NCBI RefSeq assembly: GCF_020010905.1
Contig: NZ_JAGJBY010000001.1
Span: 806,001 to 870,000 of the forward strand
Direction of reading: 5' to 3'
DNA from: Streptomyces acidiscabies
GTDB lineage: Bacteria; Actinomycetota; Actinomycetes; Streptomycetales; Streptomycetaceae
Length of the DNA stretch: 64,000 nt
A program made the position numbers and the translations under genes. The notes beneath the pieces were generated by a model, which ran no database searches, had not been told where the DNA came from, and saw nothing but the letters and a program-made list of their open reading frames with translations. This document shows positions 25,701 through 34,707 of the stretch, piece after piece; within the stretch, counting starts at the first letter, position 1; each line of letters begins with the position of its first letter.

Positions 25701-26164
25701 CTCCGGACGAGCTGATCTCCCACTACTCCCTGCAACCGATCCCCCGCGAGGGCGGCCTCTTCCACCGCACCTGGACCGGCCCGCCGACACCGGACGGCCG
25801 CCCCTCCGGCACCGCCATCGTCGTACTCCTGAAGACCGGCGACTACTCGGCCCTCCACCGCCTCCCCCACGACGAGACCTGGCACCACTACCTCGGCGCG
25901 CCCCTGGAGATGCTGCTCCTCGCCGAGGACGGCTCGGCGTGTACGGCGGTGCTGGGGCCCGACCTCCTCGGCGGGCAGGCCGTCCAGCTCACCGTGCCCG
26001 CGCGCACGTGGATGGGCGCGCGGCCGGTCGGCGGGTGGACGTTCTTCGGGTGCACGATGGCGCCGGGATTCACCTATGAGGAGTACGAGCACGGGGAACT
26101 CGGGCCGCTCACGGAGCGTTACCCATCTCAAGCGGAGCGTATTGCGGGGTTGTGCAGGAGGTAA
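25697..26164 (+). CDS. Cupin protein (DUF985 type)
   Basis: 155 aa from GTG 25697, overlapping the GNAT stop by four bases. It begins TPDELISHYSLQPIPREGGLFHRTW and has the cupin pattern LHRLPHDETWHHYLG...LTVPARTWMGA and ends with an FGCTMAPGFTYEEYE segment, typical of the DUF985 family. Third gene of the iron-box operon; metal and substrate unknown. Confidence 0.87.
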   Translation: MTPDELISHYSLQPIPREGGLFHRTWTGPPTPDGRPSGTAIVVLLKTGDYSALHRLPHDETWHHYLGAPLEMLLLAEDGSACTAVLGPDLLGGQAVQLTVPARTWMGARPVGGWTFFGCTMAPGFTYEEYEHGELGPLTERYPSQAERIAGLCRR

Positions 26165-26262
26165 GGGGGGATTGCCGGTGGGGCAAGAGGTGAGCGCGGC
26201 CGGGGCCGGGGCCGTACGTAAAGGGAGGTATGGACCCAAGGGGCGGCCGGTACGGAGGCGGA

Positions 26263-28419
26263 GTGAACGACGTGGGTGAGAAACGGCGGGCCGCGGTGCG
26301 GCGCGGGGCGGTGCTGCTCGGCACGATGCTGGTCCTGCTCCTGTTCGGCGGAGCCGGTACGGCGTCGGCGCACGCGGCGCTGGCCGGCACCGACCCGGCC
26401 GACGGGAGCGTCGTCCGGACCGTCCCCGGCGAGGTCACCCTCAGATTCACCGAGTCCGTGGGGCTCCTCGACGACTCGATCCGCGTCCTCAGCCCCGAGA
26501 ACAAGCGGGTGAAGACCGGCAAGGCGAGCCATGTGCCGGGCCGTTCGGACGCCGTACGCGTCACGATGCCGGACGACGCGGGCACGGGCACGTTCACCGT
26601 CGCCTGGCGCGTCGTCTCCGCCGACAGCCACCCCGTCTCCGGCGCCTTCACGTTCTCCATAGGCAAGCCGTCCCCGACGCTGGCGCCGCTCTCGGCGGGC
26701 CCGGTGGAGAACCCGACCACCAACAGCCTCTACACGCTGACTCGTTACGCCGCGTACGTCGCCGCCGCGCTGCTCATCGGGACGGCCGTCTTCATCGCCG
26801 TCTGCCGCCCGCCGGACACGCGCGCGCTGCGCCGACCGCTGCGGGTGGGGGGCTGGACGCTCGCCGGGGCGACCGTCGTCCTCTTCTTCCTGCGCGGCCC
26901 CTACGAGACCGGGGCCGGGATCGCCGAGATCCTCGACCCGTCCTCGCTGTCCCGGACCGCGACCTCCCGCCCCGGGCTCGCGCTGCTGGCCCGGCTGCTG
27001 CTCCTCGGCGTCCTCGCGCTGCTCATGTGGCAGAAGTGGTGGTCCAAGAGGGCGACGCTCGCCGCGGGCGCCGTCACCATCCTCGGCCTCGCGCTGACCT
27101 GGGCCGCCGCCGAGCACGCCTCCGCGGGCATCCAGGTGCCGCTCGCGATGACCTCCACGGTGCTTCATCTCCTGTCCATGGCCGTATGGTTGGGGGGTCT
27201 CACCTCCCTGTTCTCCGTGCTGAACCGGAGTTCTGTTCCGGTGCCCGCGCGGGTGATCGTTGCCTTCTCCCGTACCGCCGCGACCTGTGTGGTCGTCCTC
27301 GTGGTCACGGGTGTCTACCAGTCCTGGCGAGGCCTCGGCTCGCTCACCGCGCTCACCGAGTCCTCCTACGGACGCATCCTGCTCGCGAAGCTGGCGGCCG
27401 TTCTGGTGCTGCTGGCGGTCGGGGCGTGGTCACGCGGGGTCGTGAGGCGGTTGAAGTCGGCCGAGAGCGTCAGCGAGACGAGGGGAAGCGCGTTGAGCAG
27501 TGCGGTGAGTTCCGCGGTGCGGGAGCGGGTGGTGGAGACGGTGGGGGCCGGGGGTTCCGGGGGTGGGGTTGGTCTGGTCGAGGCGGATACGGAGGTTGCT
27601 GGGGCGGGTACGGCGGAGGGGGTGTCACAGACGGGCGAGCGGCTGACGTCGGACGGGGCACTGGAGGCGGGCGAGGCGTCGGCGTCGGACGGGGCACTGG
27701 AGGCGGGCGAGGCGTCGGCGTCGGTCGGGACGCTGGGGGCGCGTGAGGCGTCAGGGTCGGTCGGTACGTTGGAGCCGGGCGAGGCGTCGGGGTCGGCCGG
27801 GGCGCCGGGTGAGGCGTCCGGTTCGGAGTCCGGTGGGGCGTCGCAGGGGCCGAGGCCGCCGCAGTCGCCGCTCTCGCTGAAGTCCCGCCTCGACACGGAG
27901 GAGTTGACCCCGGCGGAGGACGCGCAACGCCGTGCGCTGCGGCGTTCGGTGCTCCTGGAGGTCGTCGTCTCGGTGATCGTCCTGGTCATCACGACCGTTC
28001 TCACGGGCACTCTGCCCGGCCGCGCGGAAGCGGAGGCGGCGACGTCGTCCAGCCAGGAGGTCGGCGTTCTCACGACCTCGGTGACCCGCGTGCCCTTCGG
28101 TATCTCCTCCCCCGGCGTCAAGGCGCAGGGCACCGTCCAGATCACTCTCGACCCCGGCCGGGTGGGACCCAACTCCCTCGAAGCGGTCGTCTACGCGGCC
28201 GACGGCGGCTTCGCCACGGTTCCCGAACTCCGCGTCTCCTTCAGCCTGCCGAGCCAGGACATCGGTCCTCTCGAAGCGAAGCTCGTCAACCGGGGCGGTT
28301 ACTGGGCGGCCGACGCGCTCAGCCTTCCGATCGCGGGGGACTGGACGATGCGGGTGACCGTGAGGGTGTCGGACATCGACCAGGTGAGCGTGGAGGAGAA
28401 GGTGCGGATCGAGAGGTGA
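26263..28419 (+). CDS. CopC-CopD copper transport fusion protein
   Basis: 718 aa from GTG 26263 (GGAGG four bases upstream; an ATG at 26230 has GGAGG only one base away). A signal peptide ends at TASAHA. The new N-terminal His starts a CopC domain (HAALAGTDPADGSVV ... ADSHPVSGAFTF). About eight hydrophobic helices of CopD follow, then a cytoplasmic Ala/Ser/Glu/Gly-rich repeat loop, one more helix and a C-terminal extracellular domain. Fused CopC/CopD proteins (YcnJ type) import or handle copper at the membrane. The repeats (DGALEAGEASA units) are unusual. Confidence 0.87.
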   Translation: MNDVGEKRRAAVRRGAVLLGTMLVLLLFGGAGTASAHAALAGTDPADGSVVRTVPGEVTLRFTESVGLLDDSIRVLSPENKRVKTGKASHVPGRSDAVRVTMPDDAGTGTFTVAWRVVSADSHPVSGAFTFSIGKPSPTLAPLSAGPVENPTTNSLYTLTRYAAYVAAALLIGTAVFIAVCRPPDTRALRRPLRVGGWTLAGATVVLFFLRGPYETGAGIAEILDPSSLSRTATSRPGLALLARLLLLGVLALLMWQKWWSKRATLAAGAVTILGLALTWAAAEHASAGIQVPLAMTSTVLHLLSMAVWLGGLTSLFSVLNRSSVPVPARVIVAFSRTAATCVVVLVVTGVYQSWRGLGSLTALTESSYGRILLAKLAAVLVLLAVGAWSRGVVRRLKSAESVSETRGSALSSAVSSAVRERVVETVGAGGSGGGVGLVEADTEVAGAGTAEGVSQTGERLTSDGALEAGEASASDGALEAGEASASVGTLGAREASGSVGTLEPGEASGSAGAPGEASGSESGGASQGPRPPQSPLSLKSRLDTEELTPAEDAQRRALRRSVLLEVVVSVIVLVITTVLTGTLPGRAEAEAATSSSQEVGVLTTSVTRVPFGISSPGVKAQGTVQITLDPGRVGPNSLEAVVYAADGGFATVPELRVSFSLPSQDIGPLEAKLVNRGGYWAADALSLPIAGDWTMRVTVRVSDIDQVSVEEKVRIER

Positions 28420-28425
28420 GGGGAG

Positions 28426-28486
28426 GGCGGCGGCAGTTGGGGAACGGTTCGCTTGTCGAGCGACCTTTACTCCAACTGCCGCCGCC
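28426..28486. terminator. Long hairpin after the copper gene
   Basis: GGCGGCGGCAGTTGG and CCAACTGCCGCCGCC are exact 15-bp inverted copies separated by 31 nt, starting 7 bp after the stop. The remaining bases to 28765 contain no gene I can support. Confidence 0.7.
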
Positions 28487-28765
28487 TGACGCAGGGTTCG
28501 TGGGTCGGGGGGGCTGTTGGGTTGCTGGGCGGTCGTCGTGGGGTGACCGCGAGGGTCGGTGGGGTGTGGCGCGGCTGGCTGTAGCTGCGGCACGTGGATG
28601 AGGCGGCTGCCCTCAGTTGGTGTGCGGGGAGCGTCCCGCAGGCTCGGCTGCCGTGCGGCTTGGTCCGACAGGGCCCGCGCCCCCGCCGCACGGCAATTTC
28701 CGGGGCGACCCTGTCGTACGGTTCGGGCTTCTTGACGTACCGGTTCGGCGCGAGCCTCTCCCTCC

Positions 28766-29632
28766 TCAAGCCGCCGTTCGGAACACCTGCTTGATGTGCC
28801 ACTTCCGGTGGGGCGGGGCGATGGGGTGGGCGTCGGGGAGCCGGAGGGGTTGGTCGGCCAGGGCGGTGACCTGGGTGTGGGAGGCGGGAGCTGTGCCGGT
28901 GTAGAGGGGGGAGACCAGGATGTGGTGGGTGGGGGAGATGCCCAGGACGCCCTTGTCGAACAGCTTGTGGTGCAGGGCGCAGACGCACAGGGCGTTGTCC
29001 AACGTGTCGGGCCCCGCGTACGACCACCAGCGCACGTGAGCCGCCTCCAGGCCCACGGGGCGGGAGTCGAGGAGGCCGTCGTAGCCGCAGAAGGCGCATT
29101 GATGGTCGTAGGCCCTGAGGACCAACTCCCGTATGCGGGGGTCTCGTTGCTGGCGTTTCGTGAGGGAGTACGCGTACAGCGGGTCCAGGTCCAGTCCCAC
29201 CGCCTCGCACAACTCCGCGTGCAGAGAGGGCGGGAAGTGCTGCTCCAGGATCAACCGGGCCAGCTTCCAGAGGAGTTCGGGCTGGCGCCGCAGATCGGAG
29301 CGGAGTTCGGGGACCAGCCGCCCGGTCGCGCCGGATTCCCTCAACTGCCGTACTCCGCTACCGGGACTGCCGTCACCGAGGTCGGTACGGACCTCCCACA
29401 GCCCGTCGCTGGTGAGGTGATGGAAGGGGTACGAGGGCGAAGTCGGCCGGGTGGGCCCGTACTCGGCGAGGAGCTGCTTCAACTCCCCTTCCACGGCTGT
29501 GTACTTGAGCCCTTCCCCAGCATCCTGCTGGAACCGCCCCAACGCGTACAGCAGAAGAAGCGGTTTATGCGGCGCCCGCACCCCATGCCGAGTCCACTGC
29601 CGAAGATCCGCCACCCGTCCGAGCCAGTCCAT
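28766..29632 (-). CDS. Phosphorothioate-DNA-type (McrA-like) HNH restriction endonuclease
   Basis: 288 aa. The N-terminal half (TRHGVRAPHKPLLLLYALGRF ... SYPFHHLTSDGLWEV) matches the sulfur-binding domain seen in ScoMcrA-type enzymes. The C-terminal half is a HNH nuclease with CAFCGYDG, EAAHVRWW and DNALCVCALHHKLFDKG. Such type IV enzymes cut DNA carrying phosphorothioate (and sometimes 5-methylcytosine) marks. No dnd genes are in the window, as expected for an enzyme that excludes marked DNA. Confidence 0.85.
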   Translation of the reverse strand: MDWLGRVADLRQWTRHGVRAPHKPLLLLYALGRFQQDAGEGLKYTAVEGELKQLLAEYGPTRPTSPSYPFHHLTSDGLWEVRTDLGDGSPGSGVRQLRESGATGRLVPELRSDLRRQPELLWKLARLILEQHFPPSLHAELCEAVGLDLDPLYAYSLTKRQQRDPRIRELVLRAYDHQCAFCGYDGLLDSRPVGLEAAHVRWWSYAGPDTLDNALCVCALHHKLFDKGVLGISPTHHILVSPLYTGTAPASHTQVTALADQPLRLPDAHPIAPPHRKWHIKQVFRTAA

Positions 29633-29782
29633 GAGGGCGAGGCTATGACAGGGCGGGGCTGTTAGGGGGCGGGGCTGTGACGGGGGGAGGTTGTGAGGGG
29701 GCGGGGCTATAACAGAGCGGGGTTATGACGTGGCGAGATTGTGACAGGGCGGGCCTGAGACCACGCGGGGCCGAGGCCAAGC

Positions 29783-29918
29783 GAGGCCCCCCACCCGGAG
29801 GCCCCCCACCCGGAGGCCCCCCACCCGGAGGCCCCCCACCCGGAGGCCCCCCACCCGGAGGCCCCCCACCCGGAGGCCCCCCACCCGGAGGCCCCCCACG
29901 CGGAGGCCCCCCCACCCG
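29783..29918. repeat. 15-bp minisatellite, nine units
   Basis: Nine head-to-tail copies of GAGGCCCCCCACCCG. The eighth has a C-to-G change and the ninth an extra C. Because 15 is a multiple of three, every frame stays open (GGPPP in one frame, GWGAS on the other strand), which creates false coding signals. No ribosome site or start supports a gene. Confidence 0.95.
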
Positions 29919-30053
29919 GAAGCTTGGCCCTGCCCAGCAGTTCAGCCTCGCCCGCCCCCACTCGACAAGCCCACTCCACCCGGCATCACGACAGCCCAGC
30001 CCCGCCCGGCACCGCCGACAGCACCGGCACCTGCGGCCGACTCTGCCCATTAC

Positions 30054-30756
30054 CTTCCTCGTAGAGCCCGGTTCGGGCTCGTGGCCGTGCTGGCCCTGCT
30101 GCAGACCTTCGGCTCCCCGGCCGAACGGGCCCAGTCCGGCACCGAGCAGATCGCGCAGGTCATGCTCTAGGCGGCGCCGCGGATGCGCGGTGCCCACCCC
30201 CTGGCCGAGCAGATCACCACCGCGCTGGCCGAGCAGACCGTCACGGTTCCCGGCACGGCCTCGGCAGGAGAGATCGTCTCCGGCCTGGCCGAGGCCCTCG
30301 CAGTCCTCCTCAAGCGCCGGGCCGTCCTGGAGACGAGGGCCGCCGCCCTGCCGGCGGCCCACCCTCTCGCGAAGGTCCTCACCCTCCATGCCCGGGGTCG
30401 CGGTCAGGACCGGTGCCCGCATCCTGGCCGAGGCCGGCGACGCCGGCGCGTTCCCCACCGCCGCCCACCTGGCCTCCTACGCGGGACTGACCCCCACCAC
30501 CCGTCGTTCCGGGACCTCCATCCGAGGCGAAGGACCGCCCCGCGGAGGCAACAAGATGCTCAAACGGGCCCTGTTCCTGGCCTCGTTCGCCTCGCTCAGC
30601 AGCCCCGAATCGCGGGCCTACTACGACAGGAAGCGCACGGAGAACAAGCGCCACAACGCCGCCCTCATCTGCCTCACCCGCCGCCGCGTCGACGTCCTAC
30701 ACGCCATGCTCAAGCACCGCGCTCTCTACCAGCCCGGACACGAACAAACAGCCTGA
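30054..30756 (+). pseudogene. IS110-family transposase remnant
   Basis: The C-terminal transposase half is clear (MPGVAVRTGARILAEAGDAG, AHLASYAGLTPTTRRSGTSI, YYDRKRTENKRHNAALICL), up to a TGA at 30756. The middle part reads in another frame with an in-frame TAG at 30168-30170, and a frameshift lies just before 30388. The N-terminal DEDD/RuvC catalytic domain is missing. It is therefore inactive. A 17-bp sequence, CCACCCGGCATCACGAC, flanks it at 29977 and about 30840. Confidence 0.85.
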
Positions 30757-30849
30757 CCAAGCCCACAGCCCTTGACCGAACAGATAGAAGCACCCCCGCC
30801 GCCCCCCCCGCGAAGACGACCAGCCGCAGCACCAGAAACCCACCCGGCA

Positions 30850-31410
30850 TCACGACGGCGCCGGCAGCCCGCCCCCATCCGGCAGCCCGCCCTCACTCGG
30901 TATCACGACAGCGCCGACAACGCAGCCCCGCCCGACAGCCCACCCCCACCTGCCACTCCCGACAACACCGGCAACCCCGACCGCCCCCCCACGCCCGCCG
31001 CGCCCCGCGAAGACGAACCACCGCAGCACCAGAAACCGCCCCATCCCGGCGAAGCCGGAGGCGCCGAGGTACACAATCTGCTCGGTCACCAGACTCGGCG
31101 CCACCATCACCGCATGCAACCCCACCACCGCCCCACTGGTCACGACGTACGCCACACCCGCCGCCCCCGCCGACTGCCAGTGCTCCCGAACCCCCGCCCC
31201 CCGCCCCGTACCGAACGTGAACCGCGCATGCACCTCAGTGCACAGCACCGTCGACACGACGGTGACGACCGCGTTCGCGACCACCCACGGCACCGACATC
31301 GCGACCAGCGGCACAGCGAGGCTGGACAACACCCCGATGCCACCCCCGCAGAGCACGAAGCGGAGGAAGGAGGCGACGGGGCCGGTGGCGGGGACAGGGT
31401 TCCGTTCCAT
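30850..31410 (-). CDS. GtrA-family membrane protein
   Basis: 186 aa from ATG 31410 with GAGGAGCG upstream. Four hydrophobic segments in the GtrA pattern (SFLRFVLCGGGIGVLSSLAVPLV; VVANAVVTVVSTVLCTEVHARFTF; a third; a fourth before a Gly-rich end). GtrA proteins help to move lipid-linked sugars across the membrane. The tail after about residue 140 is Gly/Val-rich and probably altered by repeat expansion next to the IS remnant. Confidence 0.78.
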   Translation of the reverse strand: MERNPVPATGPVASFLRFVLCGGGIGVLSSLAVPLVAMSVPWVVANAVVTVVSTVLCTEVHARFTFGTGRGAGVREHWQSAGAAGVAYVVTSGAVVGLHAVMVAPSLVTEQIVYLGASGFAGMGRFLVLRWFVFAGRGGRGGAVGVAGVVGSGRWGWAVGRGCVVGAVVIPSEGGLPDGGGLPAPS

Positions 31411-31433
31411 GACTGCGCTCCTCAGGCTCGTAC

Positions 31434-31474
31434 GAAGGGCGAAGGGCGAAGGGCGAAGGGCGAAGGGCGAGGGC
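31434..31474. repeat. 7-bp tandem repeat
   Basis: Five copies of GAAGGGC followed by a shortened GAGGGC, in the 115-bp gap between the GtrA and MFS genes. Confidence 0.9.
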
Positions 31475-31525
31475 GTACCGAAGGACGTACCGAAGCCCAA
31501 CCGCCCCCGAACCCCCGCACGGGCG

Positions 31526-32995
31526 CTACACCGCAGCCCCCTCCGCCTCCGCCTCCACCGCCCCCTCCCCGGCAGCCCCCGCCCCCCGCCCCTTCGGGAT
31601 AAACATCGCCAGCAGGAAAGCAACAAGCGCCGCCCCCGCCCCAATCACCATGACCACCTTGAACCCGCCCTCGGACGGCAGCGCCCGCCCCCCGAAATCC
31701 GTGGTCATCTGCGCGAGAACAACCCCCGCGATGGCGCTGGCGAACGACGTCCCCAGCGACCGCATCAACGTGTTGAGACTGTTCGCCGCCCCCGTCTGGG
31801 ACGGATCGACCGCGCCCATGATCAGCGCAGGCAGCGCACCGTACGTGAACCCGACCCCCGCGCCGATGACGCAGGAGACGAGCACCAGATGCCAGACCTC
31901 GGACATCAGCGCGATGTTGAGCGCGTACCCCCCGGACACGATCAGCGCCCCGATCATCAGCGTGACCTTGGGCCCCTTGGCCTTCGTGACCTTCGCGGAC
32001 AGCGCGGACATCACCATCATCACGAACCCCTGCGGCGCGAGCACCAGCCCGACGGTCATCATCGACTCGCCGAGCCCGTACCCGGTCTGCTCCGGCAGCT
32101 GGAGCAGCTGCGGCAGCACCAGGGACATCGCGAACATCGAGAAACCGAGCGCGATCGAGGCGAGGTTGGTGAACAGGACCTGCGTCTTCGCGGTGGTCCG
32201 CAGATCGACGAGCGGCTGCGCGGCCCGCAGCTCCCACCAGCCCCAGGCGAGCAGGACGACGACGGCGACGGCACCCAGCGTCAGCGTCGTACCGGAGGTC
32301 CACCCCCAGTCGGCGCCCTTCGACACGGCGAGCAGCAACGAGACGAGCCCGGCGGAAAGCCCCAGCGAGCCGACGAGGTCGAACCGCCCCCCGGCGCGGT
32401 TCGTCGACTCCGGTACGAACGCCATGACCAGCAGGAACGAGACGACACCCAGCGCGGCGGACGTCCAGAACAGGATGTGCCAGTCCCAGTTCTCCGCGAT
32501 GAACGCGGCGATCGGCAGCCCGAGCGCCCCACCGACACCGAGCGAGGCGCTCATGACGGCGGTCGACCCCGCGAGCTTCTCCGCGGACACGGTGTCCCGC
32601 AGGATACTGATCCCGAGCGGTACGACGGCGGCGGACAGCCCCTGGAGCCCGCGCCCGATGATCATCGGTACGAGGGAGTCGGCGAGCGCGCACACCACCG
32701 AGCCGCCGACCAGCAGGACGATGCTGACGAGCAGCATCCGGCGCTTGCCGAACATGTCCCCGAGCCGCCCGACGACCGGCGTCGCGACGGCGGCGGCGAG
32801 CAGCGTCGCGGTGACCGCCCACGCGGTGTCGGACGCGGGCGCGTCCAGCAGTTTCGGCAGCTCCGGGACGATCGGGATGACCAGGGTCTGCATCAGCGAG
32901 ACGACGATCCCGGCCAGCGCCAGCACCGCCACCACGGCGTTCGGCTGCGGCGGGGCGGTTCCCGCGGAGGCGGGTCGGGGGAGTGCGGTGGACAT
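31526..32995 (-). CDS. MFS drug exporter (DHA2, 14-helix type)
   Basis: 489 aa from ATG 32995 with GGAGG upstream; an earlier in-frame ATG at 33067 lies inside an operator. Motif A (GRLGDMFGKRRML) between helices 2 and 3 and the antiporter motif region (GRGLQGLSAAVVPLGISIL) are clear, and about 14 hydrophobic segments can be counted. It should export drugs or metabolites by proton antiport. The tail is Ala/Glu-rich. Confidence 0.9.
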   Translation of the reverse strand: MSTALPRPASAGTAPPQPNAVVAVLALAGIVVSLMQTLVIPIVPELPKLLDAPASDTAWAVTATLLAAAVATPVVGRLGDMFGKRRMLLVSIVLLVGGSVVCALADSLVPMIIGRGLQGLSAAVVPLGISILRDTVSAEKLAGSTAVMSASLGVGGALGLPIAAFIAENWDWHILFWTSAALGVVSFLLVMAFVPESTNRAGGRFDLVGSLGLSAGLVSLLLAVSKGADWGWTSGTTLTLGAVAVVVLLAWGWWELRAAQPLVDLRTTAKTQVLFTNLASIALGFSMFAMSLVLPQLLQLPEQTGYGLGESMMTVGLVLAPQGFVMMVMSALSAKVTKAKGPKVTLMIGALIVSGGYALNIALMSEVWHLVLVSCVIGAGVGFTYGALPALIMGAVDPSQTGAANSLNTLMRSLGTSFASAIAGVVLAQMTTDFGGRALPSEGGFKVVMVIGAGAALVAFLLAMFIPKGRGAGAAGEGAVEAEAEGAAV

Positions 32996-33050
32996 GGCGG
33001 GGCCTCCGGGGGAGGGAAGGGGGGAGAGAGGTGCGTCCGACATCAAGAGA

Positions 33051-33096
33051 TTGCTTGACTTACGCAATCATAAACAGGGTTGCTTGAGTCACGCAA
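33051..33096. promoter_or_regulatory. Two near-identical 17-bp operators upstream of the MFS gene
   Basis: TTGCTTGACTTACGCAA (33051-33067) and TTGCTTGAGTCACGCAA (33080-33096) differ at two positions and each has inverted TTGC/GCAA ends. Their centres are 29 bp apart. They look like tandem MarR- or TetR-type sites; no such regulator gene is adjacent. Confidence 0.7.
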
Positions 33097-33514
33097 GCTA
33101 ATTCTTCGCGTGCGGTGGGACTCGTGCGGCACTGCCGGCCCCGTGATGTGACGCCGGACCCGGCGCGGAAAAGGGGGGTATTTCCGCCGCCGGGCCCGGC
33201 ACTCGCGCCGCTCCCCGTCCCCACGGGACACGACACGCTCCGGAACCGCGCTCCGCTGGGCGTGGCTCCGGGGTACTAGGACCTACGGGGTACGGGACGA
33301 CGCCGTAGGTATCAGCCGCTCGCCAGACTACTTGCACTTTCAAGGTCTCGTACGGCTGTAGGGGTACCCGGTTAATACCTGAGAGGGAGTCACCCTGTGA
33401 ACACCCGCACCGCCCAGCCGTGAACCCCCACCCCTTTTCGGCCATCTCTAGGAGGGGACCCCTGTCGTACGGGTACGACGCGGGTCGAGAGGGCCGAGAA
33501 GGAAGAGACGACAC
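33097..33514. other. Upstream region of the membrane glycosyltransferase
   Basis: About 420 bases without a normal gene. It includes GC-rich inverted repeats near 33147-33200 (CGGACCCGGCG... / CCGGGCCCGGC). It also holds a possible 8-codon open frame, GTG at 33397 to TGA at 33423 (MNTRTAQP), preceded by GGGAG seven bases upstream, which could be a leader peptide. Confidence 0.4.
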
Positions 33515-34684
33515 GTGCCGGTCATCGGTCAGCGGACGCACCTCGTGCTGCTCGCCGCCTGGACACTCCTGTGGTTCGCCGTCGTCGAACCGCACGGCGG
33601 GTTCTCCTGGCACTACCTGCGCACCGGCGGCGAGCTGATCTACGGCGGCGCGGGCGGCGGCCTCAACCTCTACGCCCACCACCCCGAGCTCCAGATGGGC
33701 CCGGTCAGCTTCCTCGTCGCGGGCCTCTTCGACCCGTTCCCCGAACGCACGGGACAGTTCCTCGCCGCCGCGCTCATGTCGCTGCTAGGCCTCGCGATCC
33801 TCGTCCTGGTCGGCCGCAGCGCCGCCTGGCACCTCCTCGGCACCGGCACCAACCACCAGCGCCTGCGCCTGCGCGTCCTAGTCGCCGGGCTCGCGTTCAT
33901 CCCGATGTGGATCGAGGTCTCGGTCAGGTTCGGGCACCTGGACGACGTACTGGCCCTCTTCTTCACGACCCTCGCGGTCCGCTCCCTCACACGCGGCAAC
34001 GCGGCGATGACCGGCGCGTTCCTGGCCCTGGCCCTCGACTCCAAACCCACGGCGCTGGCCTTCCTCCCCCTCCTCCTCGCCCTCCCTCGCCGCGACTGGC
34101 TCCGAGCGTTCCTCTGGTGCGCGGCCCTGGTGGCGGCGGCGTGGCTCCCCTTCTTCATCGGCGCCCCTCACTCGTACGCGGCGGCGCAATTCACGATCCC
34201 GGTCCAGCCGGCATCCCCCTTGCGCTGGCTGGGCGTAGGAGCCCCCGACACACCCCCCTGGGGCCGCCCCGCCCAAGCGGCCCTAGGCCTCACCCTCGGC
34301 TGCCTCGCCGTAGCCCGAGGCCGCTGGCCCGCGGTAGTCCTCCTGGGCGCGAACGCCCGCATAGCCCTCGACCCCAGCGTCTACACGTACTACACGGCCT
34401 CGGTCCTCCTGGGCACCCTCCTCTGGGACACCATCGGCCAACGCCGCCTGATCCCTTGGTGGACCTGGATCGGCCTCCTCACCCTCTACGTACCGGTCCT
34501 GACGACCATGAACGACCCGACGCGGGGCCTGCTGCGGCTGGGGTTCGTGGTGGTGTCGACGGCGTACGTACTGTTCCGCCCGGTACGGGACCGGCGCCGC
34601 AGACGAGGAAAACAGACCCCGGACACGACAGGAGGAACGTTTCCCGAAGCGGGGTCAGTACAGGGGGCGCCGGGAGGGTGGTGA
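33515..34684 (+). CDS. Integral-membrane glycosyltransferase-like protein (GT87/GT-C type)
   Basis: 389 aa from GTG 33515. Around ten hydrophobic segments, with the loop motif VSVRFGHLDDVLALFF (His/Asp-Asp between helices) and LALDSKPTALAFLPLLLAL typical of GT-C polyprenyl-phosphate-sugar transferases. The C-terminus is cytosolic and basic (RPVRDRRRRRGK). Donor and acceptor are unknown. Confidence 0.75.
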   Translation: MPVIGQRTHLVLLAAWTLLWFAVVEPHGGFSWHYLRTGGELIYGGAGGGLNLYAHHPELQMGPVSFLVAGLFDPFPERTGQFLAAALMSLLGLAILVLVGRSAAWHLLGTGTNHQRLRLRVLVAGLAFIPMWIEVSVRFGHLDDVLALFFTTLAVRSLTRGNAAMTGAFLALALDSKPTALAFLPLLLALPRRDWLRAFLWCAALVAAAWLPFFIGAPHSYAAAQFTIPVQPASPLRWLGVGAPDTPPWGRPAQAALGLTLGCLAVARGRWPAVVLLGANARIALDPSVYTYYTASVLLGTLLWDTIGQRRLIPWWTWIGLLTLYVPVLTTMNDPTRGLLRLGFVVVSTAYVLFRPVRDRRRRRGKQTPDTTGGTFPEAGSVQGAPGGW

Positions 34685-34707
34685 CCGGCGGGGCGCTCGG
34701 TTCCCGC

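Noticed and set aside
29783..29918. Possible CRISPR array
   Set aside because: Units of 15 bp follow each other directly without unique spacers, and no cas genes are near.
29725..30100. Long open frames coding for GPPPG or SGWGA repeats
   Set aside because: They come from a 15-bp minisatellite in which no frame can close. No ribosome site, no start context and no continuation into a sensible protein.
31217..33058. Large open frame opposite the MFS gene
   Set aside because: Arg/Pro/His-rich antisense shadow caused by high GC. The other strand encodes a full 14-helix transporter.
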